Of a DNA stretch of 64,000 bases, positions 1-10,285 are shown piece after piece. The translations under genes and the position numbers were made by a program. The DNA is taken from positions 111,536,685 through 111,600,684 of the forward strand of contig CM042694.1 in the NCBI GenBank assembly GCA_023614405.1, in the 5' to 3' direction. Position 1 is the stretch's first letter. Every line of letters starts with the position of its first letter. The stretch is from Avena insularis (lineage: Eukaryota > Streptophyta > Magnoliopsida > Poales > Poaceae). Under the pieces are notes generated by a model. That model was not told where the DNA came from. It was given only the letters and a program-made list of their open reading frames with translations, and did not search any database.

Positions 1-587
1 GGTGAGAAGATTGCATAAACTATTTTGGTATCAAAGCAAGTATGTAACAGGTACAAAGAGCTTCAACTCAATTCTTGAAAGGCTTGTAAACATGGGCGAG
101 AAGTGCAAACAAACACTATGTCGTTACTTGGGCATGCTAGACGTGCAACTTTCTGCTTATGTGGAGAGGTGTGAGATTAGTCTAAACATGATGACAATGG
201 GAAAAAGGGGTAATTTAGAGTTTAGAAATTCTTCTCAATTATCACAGTGAACACACCTAATAAGTTAAAAAAGATGGCTATGCGCGTGGGAGTACTTGAA
301 ACCTAATAAACTCAAGACCTATGATGTCCACCCATCACGATATATTTTTATTTCAAGGGGATATTAATAACTCAAGTCGAAATAGAAAACGGTAAAATGT
401 GGTTGTTTTCCAAGTTTACATGCCTCACAAACAACTTTCGGAAGAAAAACACATGTCTCAAGAACAAAAACCATGAGACGCTTGTTCGTCCCAATTTCAT
501 TCACAATAACATTGATGACTAAGGAGGAAGATCCTCCCTTTATTTTATATTATTAGGTAGGTGTTGAGACTCAAACCTAAGTGGTGT
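1..587. other. Unassigned sequence left of CACTA-like element
   Basis: An open frame runs from the window edge to position 250 on the + strand (about 82 codons), but I recognise no domain in it and its composition is low in complexity. The rest is AT-rich and frameless. I cannot assign a gene or repeat here. Confidence 0.3.
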
Positions 588-1690
588 CACTAGTGCAGAT
601 TTGCTTATATGTGATACTTCACCACTGGTGTGCCCAGGAATCCACCACTAGTTTTACTGGTGGCTCTTGATACGCCACTGGTAAGTGCCTACCAGTGACG
701 TGCATAGAAAGTAGACACACCACTAGTATGTGAGACCCAACTCCAAATTGGGCGTAAGGTACTAGTTGTGTGTCTTTTTTATTGGCACGCCACTTGTATC
801 TGTATTACTACTGGTGTGCCCGTATATGTGCACATCACTAGTAACTAGACCTCTCTTTCGAAAGAATAAAAAGAACTCAGTTATTAGTGGTGTGTGGATA
901 TAAGTACACGTCCAGTAGTAACTTTGCATGTCCACAATTCAAAAAAGGATCGAACACCATATATATTGATATAGATAGCTCTCTCTTTCATCCCTCTCTT
1001 TTCTTTAAGATCACACCACGGGAGACAACTCTCTATCTCTCTCTTCCACTCCTTTCTCTTCTTCCACACTATACCACGAGAGACAACTCTCTATCTCTCT
1101 CTTCCACTCATTTCTCTTCTTCCACACTATACCACGAGAGACAACTTTCTCTCTCTTCCCCTCCTCTCCCTTCTTCAACACCACACCATGGGAGACCGCC
1201 ACCGTCGTGGCACCACCTCGTTTGTCTCGAGACTCTACAAGCAGCACAAAAGAGAAACCTCTATGCTCGCGTCCTACTTGCCAAAGCAGTTGGTTGGAGC
1301 CGCCTCAAATCACGCTTCTCCGCCGTCGGTGTCTGTGTCGCGCGTGTCGCCTCTCCCATCTCCAAGCTCGCCCCCTCCCCCCACCCCCCTGCGCAACCGG
1401 TGCTACGCGGACCTCGACGTTTCCACCGGCAACAAACATTAGCTTGCAAGCGTCAATAATCAGGGGACCATCGGCATCAACAGTCATGAAACAGCGGCAG
1501 CTTTTTTTGTTTTCGAAAATTTAGTAGTGGCATGCAGAAAAATAAGCCACGCCTGGAAAATTTAGTTAGTGGTGTGCCAAGGCGCAGGCCACCAATATGA
1601 GTTGCCAGTGATGTAATAGTGGTGGCATGCTACCCACATGCCACTAAGGGGTGATTTGGCAAAGCACCAATGAGCAAATCTGCACTAGTG
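588..1690. mobile_element. Non-autonomous CACTA-like DNA transposon
   Basis: The ends are a perfect 17-bp terminal inverted repeat, CACTAGTGCAGATTTGC at 588-604 and its reverse complement at 1674-1690. Just inside both ends are many copies of subterminal motifs of the type CCACTAGT, CCACTGGT and CACCAGT in both orientations. Subterminal repeats next to a CACTA terminus are typical of the En/Spm superfamily. There is no transposase, so the element would depend on a partner. The expected 3-bp target duplication is not evident (TGT on the left, GTT on the right), so one flank may have mutated. Open frames inside (for example 887-1459) follow a pyrimidine-rich tandem repeat and look fortuitous. 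Confidence 0.75.
1016..1189 (+). repeat. 58-bp pyrimidine-rich tandem repeat, 3 copies
   Basis: Units start at 1016, 1074 and 1132 with CCACG(G/A)GAGACAACT and run through a CT-rich block. The first two differ at only a few positions and the third is shorter. It lies in the middle of the 588-1690 CACTA-like element and probably expanded after insertion. Confidence 0.85.
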
Positions 1691-2468
1691 GTTAGTAGAA
1701 CCATGTTGCACTTGCCTTTACTCTAGGAGGCTCTCCCTCATTTAAAATAACATACATCGTGACTCCTAAAATAGCAGCTAATTCCATGCTTGAGTGACCT
1801 AGTACATGATTTAATGCTCTTTGTTTCACCAAATCTTTGATTTATCCTATATCTTCACACCAAATATATACCGGTTAGATCTCAAAACGATATAGTGCTA
1901 CATGCACTTTGGGTGTTTTTGTCTTTTTGTGATACTATTCATAACATGATTTTTTTTCTTCTCCCATTGTACATCAAATTTGGATTTGAGTTTTGTTTGA
2001 GATTGTACGCATATGCTTAATTAATTTGTTGGAAAATAGGGCGTTGTCGTGCATTGATAGCATGCAAACCAGTCATATATAATCCATCGAGAACCACCGT
2101 ATGAGATGTATCCCATTTCATGTAGCTACATATACACAATTTATACACATATTTTTCTTAGGATCAAGATTGCAAAACTTATTGATACACTCCAAGCTAT
2201 CCATGAAGTGCTCCAAGTATTGCATCCTATGGACGGTAGGTATTAATACCTATAATTTGGCAAGCATATCAAAAAAAATCAAGGTATTAATCACCTAATA
2301 TTTGCCTCATGCATTTGGGTATCACCAATTAACCTTTCTCATTAATGCCAATCAGGATAAGGATACCTTCTGTTATCCAGCTCAAGGACAATAATCAATC
2401 ATTATTTCTTGCCAAACTATTGCAATTCTATCGACGATTTGTACTTAGACCACCTTCTACCAATCCTG
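1691..2468. other. Intergenic, upstream of first DEFL gene
   Basis: AT-rich single-copy-looking sequence without a convincing frame. It would contain the distal promoter of the defensin-like gene that starts at 2544. I see no element ends or RNA gene. Confidence 0.4.
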
Positions 2469-2475
2469 TATAAAT
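2469..2475 (+). promoter_or_regulatory. TATA box of DEFL gene
   Basis: TATAAAT lies 69 bp before the ATG at 2544, which would put transcription start near 2500 and give a 5'UTR of about 45 bases. This fits a small plant gene. It is inferred from position and motif only. Confidence 0.55.
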
Positions 2476-2543
2476 GCATGTCCATGTAAACAAGAAATCC
2501 TTGCAGCCTTGCTTCCCTATATCTCCAAGCAACTAACACCGTC

Positions 2544-2894
2544 ATGGCTTGCAAGATCGCCACCGTTGCTGCATCCATCTTGATACTCTCACTCCTGGTG
2601 CCTTCTGGTAAGTTATAGATAGTTGCCATATATATACTCGTGGCTAGTTGTGTTATAGAACTTTTTTTTGGTTATGTAGGCGCGGTTGTACTCATATGCA
2701 AGGAGCACAGAGCTAGGACGATGCCAGACTGTGATTCGCTTCCCCTTTGCGTTCAAACTTGCAAAGCTGAAGGTTACAAGAACGGATATTGTTCAACGGT
2801 GCTTCCATCGGCCTGTTGTTGCACGAGTGTGACCATTCCGCCCGCGGCAAGAATCATAGATCCCATGTATAATGCCGATTCAGGTGCTAACTAA
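2544..2894 (+). CDS. Defensin-like (DEFL/LCR) secreted cysteine-rich peptide
   Basis: Two exons, 2544-2607 and 2680-2894, are joined across a 72-bp GT-AG intron (phase 1) and give 92 residues. Exon 1 encodes almost exactly a signal peptide (MACKIATVAASILILSLLV), the usual DEFL layout in which the intron separates signal and mature peptide. The mature part has eight cysteines (C28, C39, C45, C49, C59, C67-C69). C45-x3-C49 followed by G-x-C59 and a C-x-C within the CCC cluster matches the cysteine-stabilised alpha-beta pattern. A 22-residue tail follows the last cysteine, longer than in classic defensins. Family knowledge suggests a secreted peptide in defence or reproductive signalling, but the target is unknown. 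A TATA box precedes it and AATAAA follows at 2959. Confidence 0.8.
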
Positions 2895-2958
2895 GTATTG
2901 ATAAGCAGGAGTACAAGATAAGCCAAGGCGACAGGGCGTCACAATTTTGTGTCCTTTG

Positions 2959-2964
2959 AATAAA
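2959..2964 (+). promoter_or_regulatory. Candidate poly(A) signal of DEFL gene
   Basis: AATAAA 65 bases after the stop codon of the defensin-like gene. Plant poly(A) signals are loose, so this is only suggestive. Confidence 0.4.
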
Positions 2965-3340
2965 TTTACTAGTCAATTTTTTTTAAACACCGTCCTTGTA
3001 TGCACAGAGCTTATTGGCTCAGTAGTGACGTTATGGAGAATGAACTACCACTAGGGCATGCAGTGGATTTCCTGTGCGCGAACTCCCCTTTTGTCTCTTT
3101 TTGTTATGTCAGAACCTTGGGCTTTCCTTTGAGTAATTTATGGATAGGGGATAGTTTCTCGTGCAAAAAAACTGAAAACTAAATCTGCGCAAAATTCTAT
3201 ATTTACGCTTGCTCTGTGGTATCTACCATGATTTTTTAGTTATTTTATACTGTATCTCTAAGGTAATAGTTCCCTAGCAAGACGCCCTGATGAGCCTCTT
3301 GCAGTTAGCCAAATGACCGGAACATAGGAACACGTATCTA

Positions 3341-3495
3341 TATGCACATGAAAAGTGTGGCCGGAAGATATGATAGAATGTATGTGAACCTTTGCAGCAA
3401 AGATATGATACAGTAGAATAAATGAGTGAAAATAGTTTGATATCTATAAGCACAAACAGACTTAATCCTCTGTCAAAAAAAAAGACTTAATCTAT
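3341..3495 (+). repeat. Single diverged copy of the 151-bp repeat at 51.7-52.5 kb
   Basis: The stretch containing GATATGATAGAATGTATGTG, CTTTGCAGCAAAGATATGAT and GTGAAAATAGTTTG matches the tandem unit found upstream of the second DEFL gene, in the same orientation, and both continue into a TTAATCTATAACATT-like segment. Here it lies about 450 bp downstream of the first DEFL gene. Related flanking DNA at both DEFL loci suggests an old segmental relationship or a shared MITE-like repeat. Confidence 0.7.
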
Positions 3496-3680
3496 AACAT
3501 TCGTATAGAAGGGGGAAAGAAGTGTTAAATTGTTGAGTCCGTCTAGCAGACGATTCATAATCCTTCAGATTGCACGTGCCAAGACGGGACATAGAACAGG
3601 GCTTCGGAGTTAAGCGTGTCCTTGGCTGTGCAAGGCATGTAGGTCATCCGTCAAAACTGGCAAACTGGAACAAATGCTGT

Positions 3681-3984
3681 AAGATTTTCTTACATACAAT
3701 CAAATTAATTTTGCTACAGTATTGCCTGCCCTCTTGTAGCTAATCTATATATATCATGTCATGATTTAGCTTGAGGCGCCAAATATTGTTTCAGATACGC
3801 TGAATTAATTGTGTATAATCAATGTAGATTCTCCTATATTTCTCTTTAATTTCTACAACATTAATTTAGTATATCTGGGAAAATATTTGGCGTCACACAC
3901 TAGATCGTGACCAGATATAGATTAGCTAAAAGGAAGCCGACGTTTATTGTAGTGAAATTAATTTGACGTATGTAAGAAAATCTT
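3681..3984. repeat. Long fold-back repeat (MITE-like hairpin)
   Basis: The left arm starts AAGATTTTCTTACATAC and the right arm ends with its reverse complement. Pairing continues inward through CAAATTAATTT, AGCTAATCTATAT and GGCGCCAAATATT / TGACGCCAAATATT. The arms are about 130 nt each around a loop near 3815-3850. There is no coding capacity. It could be a MITE or the footprint of an inverted duplication, and a transcript would fold into a long imperfect hairpin. Confidence 0.75.
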
Positions 3985-4054
3985 CGCGCCACATGGAAAG
4001 AATGGCCAAATGTAGCGCACATACAAAGTGGTGGCGCGGCATGTTGTTGTGGCT

Positions 4055-4250
4055 ATGAGTGGGTTCACAATTTGCATTTATGCAACACTGATCGTTTCAA
4101 CTAACGTGGTACATGCAACGCCGGTGTCTAAGCTATGCGGCAAAACTGGTAAATGTCATTCTCACAAGTCTGGACAACACAGATCGACATGTGCCAATAG
4201 AGAAACTATATATCTCAGCGGCCTGCGCATGTAGTCTTGTTCTGAAATAA
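4055..4250 (+). pseudogene. Broken small secreted cysteine-rich (DEFL-like) frame
   Basis: ATG at 4055 opens a 59-residue frame ending at TAG 4232-4234. The first 20 or so residues are hydrophobic and signal-like, followed by C28, C34 and C46. The frame ends before any C-x-C. The next frame (+1) over the same DNA contains a C-A-C motif and ends at TAA 4248-4250, followed by an overlapping AATAAA. A one-base frameshift in a former DEFL gene would explain this. No intron is needed, unlike the other two DEFL genes here. It might instead be a chance frame, and without a relative to align I rate it as tentative. Confidence 0.4.
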
Positions 4251-4496
4251 AATCGAATGTGCTTATAGGGAACTCTTTACGCGAGTTGGATTAAAAGGTA
4301 CTCTAGAAGATTACAAACACATAACAAAGATAAGGCACTATGTGCACCATCATTCTACTTAGATATATAGAGCATGCATGATAGAATTAATTGGGTTTAG
4401 AATGCCAAAGATGGGACAATGAACATGTTGATTGAGGCTTAAGGGTTACCTGGAGCGCGCTGAGGAAGGCTACAATGCTAAAGCATATCCTTTGTT
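4251..4496. other. Flank with similarity to the second DEFL locus
   Basis: Mostly frameless AT-rich DNA. A segment near 4400 (AATGCCAAAGATGGGACAAT) closely resembles one near 51690 (AATGCCAAAGATGGAACACT), which lies upstream of the second DEFL gene. Together with the repeat at 3341 this suggests the two DEFL neighbourhoods are related. Confidence 0.5.
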
Positions 4497-7400
4497 GTTC
4501 CATGTTATGGTTGGAAAGTTCGCATATAGAAAATGGTTCTATCGCGAAAGCCCTAGCAACCACATAAAACTTACAAAAGATAAAGTAGAGGCATCTAACT
4601 TTATTTTGTAGGGGCTTGTGATTTGATATGGTCTTGGTTGTTATGAAGGTAAACTAGTTTACTTTTCTGTTACTAAGTAGTATAGTAATAGTCATCGTTC
4701 CGATGGACGATATGTTGGTGGTGTCGTGGACTTGGCGTCAAACCGGTGGCAAGATGGAGATCATACCAGAGTGCTCGATGGAGATCAAGGCGCGAGAAGA
4801 AGGACCATATCATATCACTATATACATGTGATGTTGACACCTTTTATACATCTTATTGTGTGCTAGTATTAGATACTAAACAGTAGCATATTAGAAAAGA
4901 TGATCCCTATTAATACCAATATAGTATTCTTCCTTTAGTATGCACCACCAAGAAAATTCACAGTTATGAAGAAGGCCGTGACAATTGGGCGCTAGACATC
5001 TTTGTATTTGCATACGGTGGGTCCAAGCCATGTATGCACTGAGAATACACTAAGGTTGGATTGACGAGCCTAGCATGTACAGACATGGCCTCGAAACACG
5101 GGAGATCGAAAGATCGAGCACGAGTCACATGGATGATGTGATCAACGGATATAGTCTACCCTGGTAGATGTATCAATGGCTGTGATGATCGGGGATGATA
5201 TAGTGTAAATGGATTGTGTGATCGCTAAAATCTTTCAAGGGATTAAAATTTTAGTGAGAGCTCAATATGAATTGAACTCGTATTATGAACTTAGTCTAGA
5301 TGTTTTTGCAAATATCTTAGTATATCTTGGCCTATCCCATTGAGGTCCTTTGTGATCATGGGAATTTTCTTGCTTGATGTGGAACTTAGCAAAAGGGCCC
5401 AACTTCACAAATTGATACCCACGCCTGAGGGATATCCTCGTAATAGATGATCTTCTCTTCTTGATATAAGAACCATTAGGATATATTCCAATGACTACAC
5501 AATGTTCAGTGTTTCCTCCATTACCGTCCAATAAAGCCACACTCTATTTGATGGAGAATGATGTGCAATTGTGTTTCTTCGACAGCAACACATGGTCGAT
5601 AAAGTGATACTCTTTGCAAGTCAGGCATGTAAAGTATGATTCGTTGGATGAGTTCCTTTCCAAGATGGAATAAAATGAATACTTGGAGAATCACTTAGCG
5701 ATCTTGCATTAGCGTCGTGAACACCACACATACTATGTGGACTATGGACACCTTTGTGACAGATGGCGCGTTGCACTCGCTTCTTCCCAATCACTAAGAT
5801 GTCATCAGGATCTATATCGTGAAATATGAATAGTTCACCTTTCATGAGTTCATGACAGAGTTAAGAACTCTCAAAAGGGCTTGATCGCAGTGGAGTCGTG
5901 GATGAAAATGGTATATGTTAAGATATACAAATTATAAATTCCATTCTTGCAAAACTCGTTATAGTTTACAAGTATTTAATAATTGTCCTGTTTTGTGAAA
6001 ACAAGATTGTCTGCTTGAGAATTGTCAAAGATATGGAGCAACGAGACATGATAACGGCAGTCAAGATAGTTGATACTGACATCACTCCTTTCCTCAAAGT
6101 TTATCATTTGGATCAGTGGAATTGAATAAAATTTTGTATTCCTTGTTTGTGTGTCTTGCTTTTGGCGATACGATTATTCATATGAATAAGTTACAATCCA
6201 GTTGTACTGTACTTATGAATGATACCTTTTATGGTCACATTATGATTATAAATGTGTATTCTTATCACTATGTTAAAGGTAATAGTTTAAGAATTTATAA
6301 AGGATTAGAATGCTAAAAGATATCCAAGTTTAAATATTGAATTACACTATTGTTTAAGTCAAGGAGGTTATTGTATATTTTTCATTTTAATGAAAGTTGG
6401 GGTCTTTAGATATCTGATCTTTTGACTTTGCAAAACCCCGCCTCATTTGGCAAAATGACTAGAACTCTGTATTTTGGTAAATTGGTTATATGCGAAGAAT
6501 TGTTGAATCTTATACATAGTGTTGTGTTGTATTTTCAACAAAATAGTGGAAATCATTATTTCATAAAAATTCATTGCGAACTTAAGTGAATATATGTATT
6601 TATTTAATGAAACATAAGTTTGAAACTATTTGAATTGTTCAAATGATTTCAAAATGAAGGAGGATATTAAAATTAACAAGAATACAAAGTCTCTACGATT
6701 TGATCGATATGACTAAGTATTCGAGTTAAGTTTTTTGGCATAAAAGGACTTGTGAAAGGAGTTTCCACAAATTATGATGATTGGACAATTCAAAGTGTGT
6801 TGATATATCTAAACTTCATAATCATATTGTATTGGATACATATGGTCTAAAATTATCTCTTATCAAGGTTATAGTTATTCTTTAGAGTTAGAGATCAAAT
6901 AAGAGAATACTCGTTTGAAACATAAGGAACATCTAAAAGATTCATGGAAACAACACCATAAGAGTTATGGCACGTTTCAGTTTCTGGAGATTTCGGTAGT
7001 TCGAAGTCGTGGCGAATAAATAAATCTTTGTAGTGTATTCTTAGACAACTACGAATACATCTTCCGCAAAGGACTAACCTTCTATTTTCCGAGGTATTGT
7101 GTTTTCTCAAGAAGCAGTTTCTTGATAAAGATGCGGGTGGAAGAAAGTGAATGCATAAACAAGGTACCAGAAATGTAGAGTAGTGCAATGGAATATGTTC
7201 CGGGAGGCTGAACTCTGCATAATGAGAAACTAATGATAATGATTATAAAGTTTCAGCAAATACTTTTACAAAATAAAGTAGGATTCAAGAATATATTCTG
7301 CAAGTTTACGGAATTATTATTGATTCACTCTTCTTGTTATTTGAATAGACATATCGAAGAAGCGTGATGGACCAAAGTGCGAGAAATGACTAGGAGTAAT

Positions 7401-8852
7401 AAAATCCTATATTAAGTTACATTTAAGATTAAAAGTAATATTGAGTAAAGTTATTTACTTGATCTTTCCAAATGACTGCAAAGTCGTAAGGAAGAAATGA
7501 AACTTAAAGAAAGACTTAAAAGCTCAATTTGTCACAAAATATGTTTTGACAAATTCAAAGGATTGACTATAATTTGTAGCGATTCTTAGTCGATTATATT
7601 TACACCAGAAATTACTCCAATTTGGTAATTGTAGTAAGGTTGTCAAAATTGTGTGTTCTTCAATGACAAGATTGAAGAAATGGTTGTAATTTGTATAACA
7701 GAAGGTTTTGTCGAACCATATGGATGTTGGAGTCTTGTAGCTAGAATTCTCAATTTGATGATGATCAAAGAAATTTGAAATGTCCAAGTTTGTTGAGAGG
7801 GCCCGCATTTGAGTGGGAGCTAAGTAGCTTGTCTAAATCTTAATATGTAGAAGACATGTTTTGAGTGGGAGCTAAGTGAAATCCCTGAATCTCATATATG
7901 GATGTCATATTTGAGTGGGAACATGACACCATTTGTAATTATGTGAACAACATATAATGAATGATGTGATTGGAATTAATGATATTTAAATTAGTAAATA
8001 TTATTTGGATGAAGTTTAATAAGCTATTAAACACTAAAATCTATCGAGATAGATCTATACGTTTAATAAACATTAGAGTCGAAATGCTTTCTAGATTTGA
8101 TTTTGAAGATGTTCATAATATCCTAGATAAAATTCTAAAGAAGTTCGGAATGGTATAAGGTAAGAGTAGTTCTTGCTTGTATATCTAGGTGAAGCATTGA
8201 GTTAATATCAGTATAATAATTGTGGTTAAAAGAAGGAAAATATGTGTTGTATCTCATATGCCTTAGTCATAGGTTCTTCCACATAACCATGTTATATACT
8301 CGACGTAATGTGACTCAAGATTTGGTGAGAAGAACATGTTCTTAGTTGTAAGAACATATCTTGAAGTGATTCCTAAGTTAATCACGAAACCAGAGTTAAG
8401 TTTGTCCTTAAATTGGAAGAAGCAAGATTAGGCATCATAGTTGCATTCTATGCGTTGTTGATTAGAATTGACATAGATATAGAAGTATATGGCTACTTCT
8501 GAAAGTGGCTAGTATAGTTTTTGGATAAAGAAGTTCGACTTCTGCTAAGTGTGTTTTCGGAGTTTATATGACAACAGTGAAAGTTCAGTTGACTAATCGA
8601 CCGTCATTATTAACACTAGAAACAAAGTCTCACTCTATCGCCAAAACACACTTCAACACATTATGTGATAATGGTGTAAATGTCAAAATTAGTAAGATAT
8701 TAATGATTTGCAAAAAACACACCGATCTATTAAAATAGATCAAGGACAGAACATTTTCCATTAGCAAGCATGATTGTTCATATCATCATATGATGTTATG
8801 ACTAGCAGCAAATGCAAGCTAGATTATTTGTATTCTAGTGCAAGTGGGAGAC
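4497..8852 (+). mobile_element. Decayed BARE/Angela-like copia retrotransposon interior
   Basis: The left end begins within the untranslated leader: 4497-4620 (GGTTGGAAAGTTCG, CTAGCAACCACATAAAACTT, AGAGGCATCTAACTTTATT) matches the leader copy at 23593-23700. The coding region that follows is AT-rich and saturated with stops, so no gag or pol domain can be read with confidence. The right end is a polypurine tract, CAAGTGGGAGAC at 8841-8852, directly before an LTR, as in the BARE/WIS/Angela group. The 5' LTR and primer site are missing, so the copy is 5' truncated at about 4497. Confidence 0.7.
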
Positions 8853-9615
8853 TGAAGGAGATATGCCATAGAGGCAAATAATAAATGGATTTTATTATCA
8901 TCTCAATTAGTTCGTAATAGTTTCATATTATGCTATAACTGTAACAAGCGTAAACATTGATACATGTCTGGTATAAACAAACCAAGTCCCTAGTAGCCTC
9001 TATTTATACTAGTTCCTTGGGAAACCGTTGATCAATGTTTCCTGATCATGGATCATTTATGCCAGTTGACATCGGGGTCATATAATGATATGATGGACAT
9101 TACCCAAAGATAAGTATTGCAACATAATCAAGTCACATGGTTCATCCTTGCAATAGTTAGAAGCATAGTATCTCTCTCCTTAGACCGTGAGATCATATTA
9201 ATCACAATCTCACGAGGCTGCTTTGATCGCATCAACTGTCATGTCCATAACTGGGTGGCCATAAAGGTGTGTTTTAGGTATTCCAGAGGAATAGTTGAGG
9301 CCTATCTATCAATATCAGGATTTGTTCACTCGCATGATGGGAGATACACATGGCCAACTCGGTGAGATTACATCCTTAAATGTTCTAACATGTGACTAGG
9401 TTATGGGGATGGAATATCACAGGAACGAGTAAAACAATGATGTCGGTAACGAGATAGAGCAAGGTATAGTGATACCAATGACCAAATCTCGACCAAGTGA
9501 GTATCTAAGTAACAAAGGGAATTAGACTCGATGTTTACGGTTCAAATGACATTACATCATGGAATACACAGGGGTCATTATGGGCATCCCGGTCCCGCTA
9601 ATGATCATTGATATG
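8853..9615 (+). repeat. Copia LTR, left 763 bp (split by Tat element)
   Basis: The LTR starts TGAAGGAGATATGCCATAGA right after the polypurine tract, a start shared by Angela/BARE-like LTRs. It is interrupted at 9615 by the Tat gypsy insertion and resumes at 22228. Together the halves make about 1.83 kb, a normal length for this family. Confidence 0.85.
9611..9615. repeat. Target site duplication of Tat element (ATATG)
   Basis: ATATG at 9611-9615 is repeated at 22223-22227 directly outside the two LTRs. This 5-bp duplication marks a true integration event and fixes the element ends. Confidence 0.9.
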
Positions 9616-10126
9616 TGTTGGGGATATACTTTCTGGGTATCCTCACAGTTCCTCACTGACCAGGGTGGCCCACTTTGGGTTAGAGCTTTGCTTCACGGGT
9701 GGCCTAGTCAGGGAGAAAGACGGAGTCCAATCTGGCTACAGGAAGGCCCAGAAGACTTACCGACTTAGGCCCATAATGTTACTTGTAGTTCAAGATGTAC
9801 TCTATAACTGACTCTTAGATGTAGCCGGATAGATATCTCCTGTAAACCCTAGGCCAGATATCTATATAAGCCGTCCTAGGGAGAGCCTTTAGGGCACACC
9901 AATACTCTAGACCCTCAACTCGCACAGGCGAAACCCTTGTAACCCATATTCCGGCTCTGCCGTATTATTGGATTGCTAGCAGGAGTAGGATCCGTCCAAA
10001 GCCGGTGGATTCGAACCTGGGTAAACTTGTGTTCTCACTATCCTGGAACACCGTATGTCTCACACCCCTCTCTTCCGCACGCCTTGAGGACCCCCTCATG
10101 GCGTACTTGTCATCAATCCGACGATA
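9616..10126 (+). repeat. 5' LTR of Tat element
   Basis: Starts TGTTGGGGATATAC and ends CCGACGATA, an end differing from the usual CA but identical in the 3' LTR. A TATA box (TATATAAG, 9863-9870) lies mid-LTR and would drive the genomic RNA. Confidence 0.93.
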
Positions 10127-10128
10127 GT

Positions 10129-10146
10129 TGGCGCCCACCGTGGGGC
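10129..10146 (+). promoter_or_regulatory. Primer-binding site of Tat element
   Basis: TGGCGCCCACCGTGGGGC begins two bases after the 5' LTR. It has the TGG start expected for pairing with a tRNA 3' CCA end. The exact tRNA was not checked. Confidence 0.8.
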
Positions 10147-10285
10147 AAGTGAGCTTCGGATCTGCGTTCCGAGCAGAATCTGCAAGAATCGGAATCGGCA
10201 AGACTATCGCCCGTCACGCATCCTCACGCATGACGACGTCCCTCTCATCGTTCTCGACGAGACTTGGATTCCGGCAAGGGAGGCC

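Noticed and set aside
887..1459. 190-codon + strand frame rich in Ser/Leu, and overlapping antisense frames
   Set aside because: It follows the 58-bp CT-rich tandem repeat inside a non-autonomous CACTA-like element. There is no domain, and frames are open on both strands as expected for stop-poor repeats.
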